64,000 bases of DNA from Siphonodentalium dalli (Eukaryota > Mollusca > Scaphopoda > Gadilida > Siphonodentaliidae), in contig CP136061.1 of the NCBI GenBank assembly GCA_032622095.1, forward strand, positions 17,860,991 through 17,924,990. Direction: 5' to 3'. Shown here in pieces: positions 59,601 through 64,000 of this stretch. The notes beneath the pieces were generated by a model. It ran no database searches. It was not told where the DNA came from and worked only from the letters and a program-made list of their open reading frames with translations. Made by a program: the position numbers and the translations under genes. The first letter of the stretch is position 1. Each line of letters starts with the position of its first letter.

Positions 59601-62424
59601 GTGATTTATACAGACTAATATAATCATTGCAGGGATCACACGGCTACACTACCGCGTGATTACTACAGACTAATATAATCATTACAGGGATCACACGGCT
59701 ACACTGCCGCGTGATTTATACAGACTAATATAATTATTGCAGGGATCATATGGCTACACTACCGCGTGATTTCTACAGACTAATATAATTATTGCAGGGA
59801 TCATACGGCTACACTACCGCGTGATTTATACAGACTAATATAATTATTGCAGGGATCACACGGCTACACTACCTCGTGATTTATACAGACTAATATAATC
59901 ATTACAGTGATCATACGGCTACACTACCGTGTGATTTATACAGACTAATATAATCATTGCAGGGATCATATGGCTACACTACCGCGTGATTTCTACAGAC
60001 TAATATAATTATTGCAGGGATCATATGGCTACACTACCGCGTGATTTATACAGACTAATATAATTATTGCAGGGATCATATGGCTACACTCCCGCGTGAT
60101 TTCTACAGACTAATATAATCATTGCAGGGATCATATGGCTACACTACCGTGTGATTTATACAGACTAATATAATTATTGCAGGGATCATATGGCTACACT
60201 ACCGCGTGATTTCTACAGACTAATATAATCATTGCAGGGATCATATGGCTACACTACCTCGTGATTTCCACAGATTAATATAATCATTGCAGGGATCATA
60301 TGGCTACACTACCGCGTGATTTATACAGACTAATATAATCATTACAGGGATCATACGTCTACACTACCGCGTGATTTCAACAGACTAATATAATCATTAC
60401 AGGGATCATACGGCTACACTACCTCGTGATTTCCACAGACTAATATAATCATTGCAGGGATCACACGGCTACACTACCGCGTGATTTATACAGACTAATA
60501 TAATCATTGCAGGGATCACACGGCTACACTACCGCGTGATTTATACAGACTAATATAATTATTGCAGGGATCATACGGCTACACTACCGCGTGATTTCTA
60601 CAGACTAATATAATTATTGCAGGGATCATATGGCTACACTACCGCGTGATTTCCATAGACTAATATAATCAGTGCAGGGATCATATGGCTACATTACCGC
60701 GTGATTTCCACAGACTAATATAATCATTACAGGAATCACACGGCTACACTACCTCGTGATTTCTACAGACTAGTATAATTATTGCAGGGATCATATGGCT
60801 ACACTACCGCGTGATTTCTACAGACTAATATAATCATTGCAGGGATCATATGGCTACACTACCTCGTGATTTCCACAGATTAATATAATCATTGCAGGGA
60901 TCATATGGCTACACTACCGCGTGATTTCCATAGACTAATATAATCAGTGCAGGGATCATATGGCTACATTACCGCGTGATTTCCACAGACTAATATAATC
61001 ATTACAGGAATCACACGGCTACACTACCTCGTGATTTCTACAGACTAATATAATTATTGCAGGGATCATATGGCTACACTACCGCGTGATTTATACAGAC
61101 TAATATAATCATTGCAGGGATCATACGGCTACACTACCTCGTGATTACTACTGACTAATATAATCATTACAGGGATCATACGGCTACACTACCTCGTGAT
61201 TACTACTGACTAATATAATCATTACAGTGATCATACGTGTACACTACCGCGTGGTTTCCACAGACTAATATAATCATTACAGGGATCACACGGCTACACT
61301 ACCGCGTGATTTCAACAGACTAATATAATGATTGCAGGGATCATATGGCTACACTGTCGCGTTATTTCTACATAGCACAGACTAATATAATCATTGCAGG
61401 GATCATACGGCTACACTACCTCGTGATTTCTACAGATTAATATAATCATTGCAGGGATCATACGGCTACACTACCGCGTGATTTCTACAGACTAATATAA
61501 TGATTGCAGGGATCATATGGCTACACTGTCGCGTTATTTCTACATAGCACAGACTAATATAATCATTGCAGGGATCATACGGCTACACTACCTCGTGATT
61601 TCTACAGATTAATATAATCATTGCAGGGATCACACGGCTACACTACCGCGTGATTTCCACATATTAATATAATAATTGCAGGGATCATATGGCTACACTA
61701 CCGTGTGATTTCTACATAGCACAGACTAATATAATCATGGCAGGGATCATACAGCTACACTCCCGCGTGATTTCTACAGATTAATATAATGATTACAGGG
61801 ATCACACGGCTACACTGCCACGTGATTTCTACATAGCACAGACTAATATAATTATTGCAGGGATCAATCGGCTACACTACCGTGTGGTTTCTACAGACTA
61901 ATATAATCATTGCAGGGATCATACGGCTACACTACCTCGTGGTTTCTACAGACTAATATAATCATTACAGTGATCATACGTCTACACTACCGCGTGATTT
62001 CAACAGAATAATATAATCATTACAGGGATCACACGGCTACACTACCGTGTGATTTCTACAGACTAATATAATCATTACAGTGATCATACGTCTACACTAC
62101 CGCGTGATTTCTACAGACTAATATAATCATTACAGGATCCATACGGCTACACTACCGTGTGATTTCTATGTAGCACAGACTAGATGAATATAATAATTAC
62201 AGGGATCATACGGCTCAACACTACCATGTGATTCCTGCATACTAATATAATCATTACAGTGATCATACGGCTACACTACCTCGTGATTTCCACAGATTAA
62301 TATAATCATTGCAGGAATCATACGGCTACACTAACGCGTGATTTATACAGATTAATATAATCATTACAGTGATCATACGTCTACACTACCGCGTGATTTC
62401 TACAGACTAATATAATCATTTCAG

Positions 62425-62635
62425 GGTCCATACGGCTACACTGCCGCGTGATTTCTACATAGCACAGAAATGGTGTTCGTGCGACTGCGACCCTAATTGG
62501 ATCATGGTCTCGGAATTCAAATCCACCCATCACTGTCAGTATGATGATTTGCTGACACATCCACAATTCCTTTACTCCACAATTAGTACTGCTGACCAAT
62601 TCATTCGTGAGTATTTCGTATATCAGGTCGCATAA
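62425..62635 (+). CDS. Host-gene exon B (last or penultimate coding exon)
   Basis: The acceptor TAATCATTTCAG is followed by an open frame of 69 codons to a TAA at 62633. In the phase required by exon A it reads VHTATLPRDFYIAQKW, then CSCDCDPNWIMV, HHCQYDD and HPQFLYSTISTADQF. The blocks RDFYI...C..D..W+MV...C.Y....P.FLYS match the remembered second half of the same invertebrate domain (RRFFI...YGGC..D.GWLVV...C......P..LYS). A donor GTGAGT at 62607 could instead join to an acceptor CACCTTTCAG ending at 62808, giving an immediate stop. The first 43 bases are the last copy of the 55/62-bp satellite unit. Cysteine-rich sequence suggests a secreted protein. No frame other than this one stays open. 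Confidence 0.55.
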
Positions 62636-62860
62636 CTTTGATTAGTCTGTTTATTATTAATACAGTTTATGTATAGCATATATGCAATTGTATCTACCAA
62701 TTTATCAAAGCGTGCCCAAAGAATTTAAAATGTTACCGTGAATACGTTTTTTGCGGAAACAACGTCAACGTACGAAGTGGCAACATTCGGTTGAATTCAC
62801 CTTTCAGTATAGTTTCTGGTTTTCATGTTTTGAAAATAAAACTTGAATGCTACGACTTTC
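62636..62860 (+). other. Probable 3' UTR of the host gene
   Basis: Non-coding after the TAA at 62633; leads to AATAAA at 62835-62840. Contains a possible acceptor (CACCTTTCAG, ending 62808). Confidence 0.35.
62835..62840 (+). terminator. Poly(A) signal AATAAA, host gene
   Basis: TGAAAATAAAACTTG, about 200 bases after the predicted stop codon of exon B and before the next mobile element. Confidence 0.45.
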
Positions 62861-62871
62861 GGTTTATTGAG

Positions 62872-62900
62872 CTAGGGTTCTAGGGTTCTAGGGTTCTAGG
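62872..62900. repeat. Short TAGGGTTC octamer repeat
   Basis: About three and a half copies of TAGGGTTC. It resembles telomeric TTAGGG only superficially. Confidence 0.8.
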
Positions 62901-62925
62901 CGTTCTTTCGACAATTATGTTTCTC

Positions 62926-63395
62926 TTAAAGGCCCACTTAATTTTCGAACCCCCAGATTACTTTATATAAAATATATCCCATATTATATACCATGTGAAA
63001 GAGGAAGCTCCAAAACATTGTATTGTCAACTTATCCGGTGTAATAAACTGTAGAATTGTTGTTTTTGTTGAGTTTCCAATGCGTTTTGTTATCAAGATTG
63101 AAGTAAAAGTGAGTATTATTTTCAATGCAGGGGTAATAACTCTATATATTAAAAATAGAGCTCTTCCCCTTTCATTGAAAAATGTTTGAATTCTGTTGCA
63201 TTCTGGATGCAAGAGGGGGGAAGTCTTCAGCAGTTTCCTATTTCTCTGTGGGCATCCTCTACGAAACAGATGTTTCAAATAGTGATGAAGTATAGTATTT
63301 AAATCATATGTTATGGCATAGATTGTTATTAAAACTGTATATCAAGTCACTATAAAAATAATAATCGGAGACTCGAAAATTAAGTGGGCCTTTAA
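62926..63395. mobile_element. TTAA-flanked MITE 2 (piggyBac-like)
   Basis: Element 62930-63391 (462 bp) with TTAA at 62926-62929 and 63392-63395 and perfect 19-bp inverted ends AGGCCCACTTAATTTTCGA. No coding region; the overlapping ORFs on both strands at 62958-63278 have no domain. The ends differ from MITE 1, so it is another family. Confidence 0.85.
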
Positions 63396-64000
63396 ACTGC
63401 TTATCAGTAAGTGGATTATCATAGCGCGAGGGGTCTATATCTCTTGGTGACAGTGGTTAGACGCCACTAGCCATCTAATCGTTAACCCCGATTACATATT
63501 GTTTGCTATAAAATCCTTGGCGTATTGGCTGCTTGGTCAGTCGTTAGACGTTTTGTCTGACAGCCAAAGTTAACTCTTTCAACACTGCAGCCCGCTTTAT
63601 CCGACAGAGAATATTGTTTTGGGAATAACAGACAATAATACCATATTTACGGTGATATGCTAATGATTTTATTGGGTAGCGACTTGGATATCATCACGCT
63701 GACCTGACAAATACGGCCACAATGAGATGTTCTCGGCCTAAATATAGACAGCACATGTATGACGTCACAATTACTAATTGGGGGGTTTCCTTGGGTTTTC
63801 CCAAAAATGTGGACGGAACAATACCGACAGGTGTGGTGTTTGTAAGCAGATACACATGTACCGATTGATTTAGTTTGTTATTGTTTATCACAAACACATG
63901 TCGATAACCCACGTTTATGAAATAAAGAAGATTGTTGCCCTTTCTAACGACATTTTAATTGTGGTATCCGTCTAGTGTCTCCTATTTTCGACGCAATGTT
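63396..64000. other. Unannotated sequence
   Basis: No gene or repeat recognised to the right edge. The 72-codon minus-strand ORF at 63694-63912 has no motif support. Confidence 0.5.

Larger units (their letters stand above)
40435..62424 (+). other. Inferred ~22-kb intron between host exons A and B
   Basis: Inferred from donor GTAAGT at 40435 and acceptor TCATTTCAG ending at 62424, with matching codon phase. The intron contains a decayed non-LTR element, a solo LTR-like insertion, two tandem arrays and a hAT element. The array closest to the acceptor is built from the acceptor region itself. The model stands or falls with the two exon calls. Confidence 0.45.
44784..62467 (+). repeat. 55/62-bp satellite, about 290 copies, derived from a 3' splice site
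   Basis: Basic unit 55 bp: ACTAATATAATCATTGCAG, then GGATCATACGGCTACACTAC, then CGCGTGATTTCTACAG. A longer 62-bp form has TAGCACA before the final G; it occurs at the left edge (from 44784), is scattered inside (for example about 46590, 50455, 57265, 58105, 61360) and occurs in the last unit. The array spans 17.7 kb including a 1.57-kb hAT insertion, giving about 290 units. The last unit merges without a break into an open reading frame (host exon B): its CATTTCAG is the predicted acceptor and the rest is the first 43 bases of the exon. Common variation is at CpG sites (ACGG/ATGG, CGCG/CGTG). A few units have GAGGTATCAC in place of GCAGGGATCAC. Confidence 0.95.

Noticed and set aside
44784-62467. 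The 55-bp array as RT-derived, like the 53-bp array.
   Set aside because: The reading RHYRV...HRLI..LQGSY looked like the RT block after motif A, but the much better match is the continuous join of the last unit with exon B, including the acceptor and the TAGCACAG end.
44784-62467. CRISPR-like array (short repeats at regular spacing).
   Set aside because: No unique spacers; the whole unit is repeated, and the context is a eukaryotic intron.
62470-62540. tRNA-derived SINE head near GGAATTCAAATCC.
   Set aside because: Resembles a B box only loosely, no A box at the right distance; the segment is better explained as coding exon B.
62872-62900. Interstitial telomere.
   Set aside because: The unit is TAGGGTTC (8 bases), only about three copies, not the TTAGGG hexamer.

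Overview
This window is repeat-rich, AT-biased nuclear DNA from an animal, probably a marine invertebrate such as a mollusc or lancelet. The evidence is GT-AG introns, AATAAA poly(A) signals, CR1/L2-like non-LTR retrotransposons with microsatellite tails, and short non-autonomous copies resembling the hAT, piggyBac, Harbinger and Transib DNA transposon superfamilies. No prokaryotic gene organisation is seen, and nearly all short ORFs are noise inside repeats. The species cannot be fixed from sequence alone.

Layout. 1-3.1 kb: three tandem units of an ~825-bp satellite (here sat830) and a degenerate tail ending in a GA microsatellite. 3.2-11.4 kb: mostly non-coding, with a reversed sat830 fragment, a TTAA-flanked MITE, a TA-flanked MITE and a Transib-like element. 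11.4-17.1 kb: five 5'-truncated non-LTR 3' ends, all on the + strand, and a further sat830 fragment. 17.1-23.1 kb: mostly featureless, with one weak exon candidate. 23.1-38.3 kb: the main sat830 array of 17 units, one interrupted by a Harbinger-like MITE. Its last three units plus tail are a near-identical copy of positions 1-3126. 38.8-40.2 kb: a GA-flanked direct duplication.

40.27-62.84 kb: the most interesting part. Two phase-compatible exons (40268-40434 and 62425-62635) appear to belong to one host gene for an extracellular-type invertebrate domain, split by a ~22-kb intron. That intron holds a decayed PHD-APE-RT non-LTR element, which contains a solo LTR-like insertion and a 53-bp x 8 tandem array made from its own RT coding sequence. 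It also holds a ~17.7-kb array of about 290 copies of a 55/62-bp unit. The 62-bp form matches the last ~19 bases of the intron plus the first ~43 bases of the downstream exon, so the satellite looks like an amplified 3' splice site. All copies but the last would lead to early stop codons. A 1.57-kb hAT element carrying a small, apparently intact two-exon BED-finger gene is inserted in the array.

62.8-64 kb: poly(A) signal of the host gene, a second TTAA-flanked MITE and unannotated sequence. The splice-site origin of the satellite, the mini BED gene and the RT-derived minisatellite are the observations I would check first. All come from reading the sequence by eye; no database search was possible.
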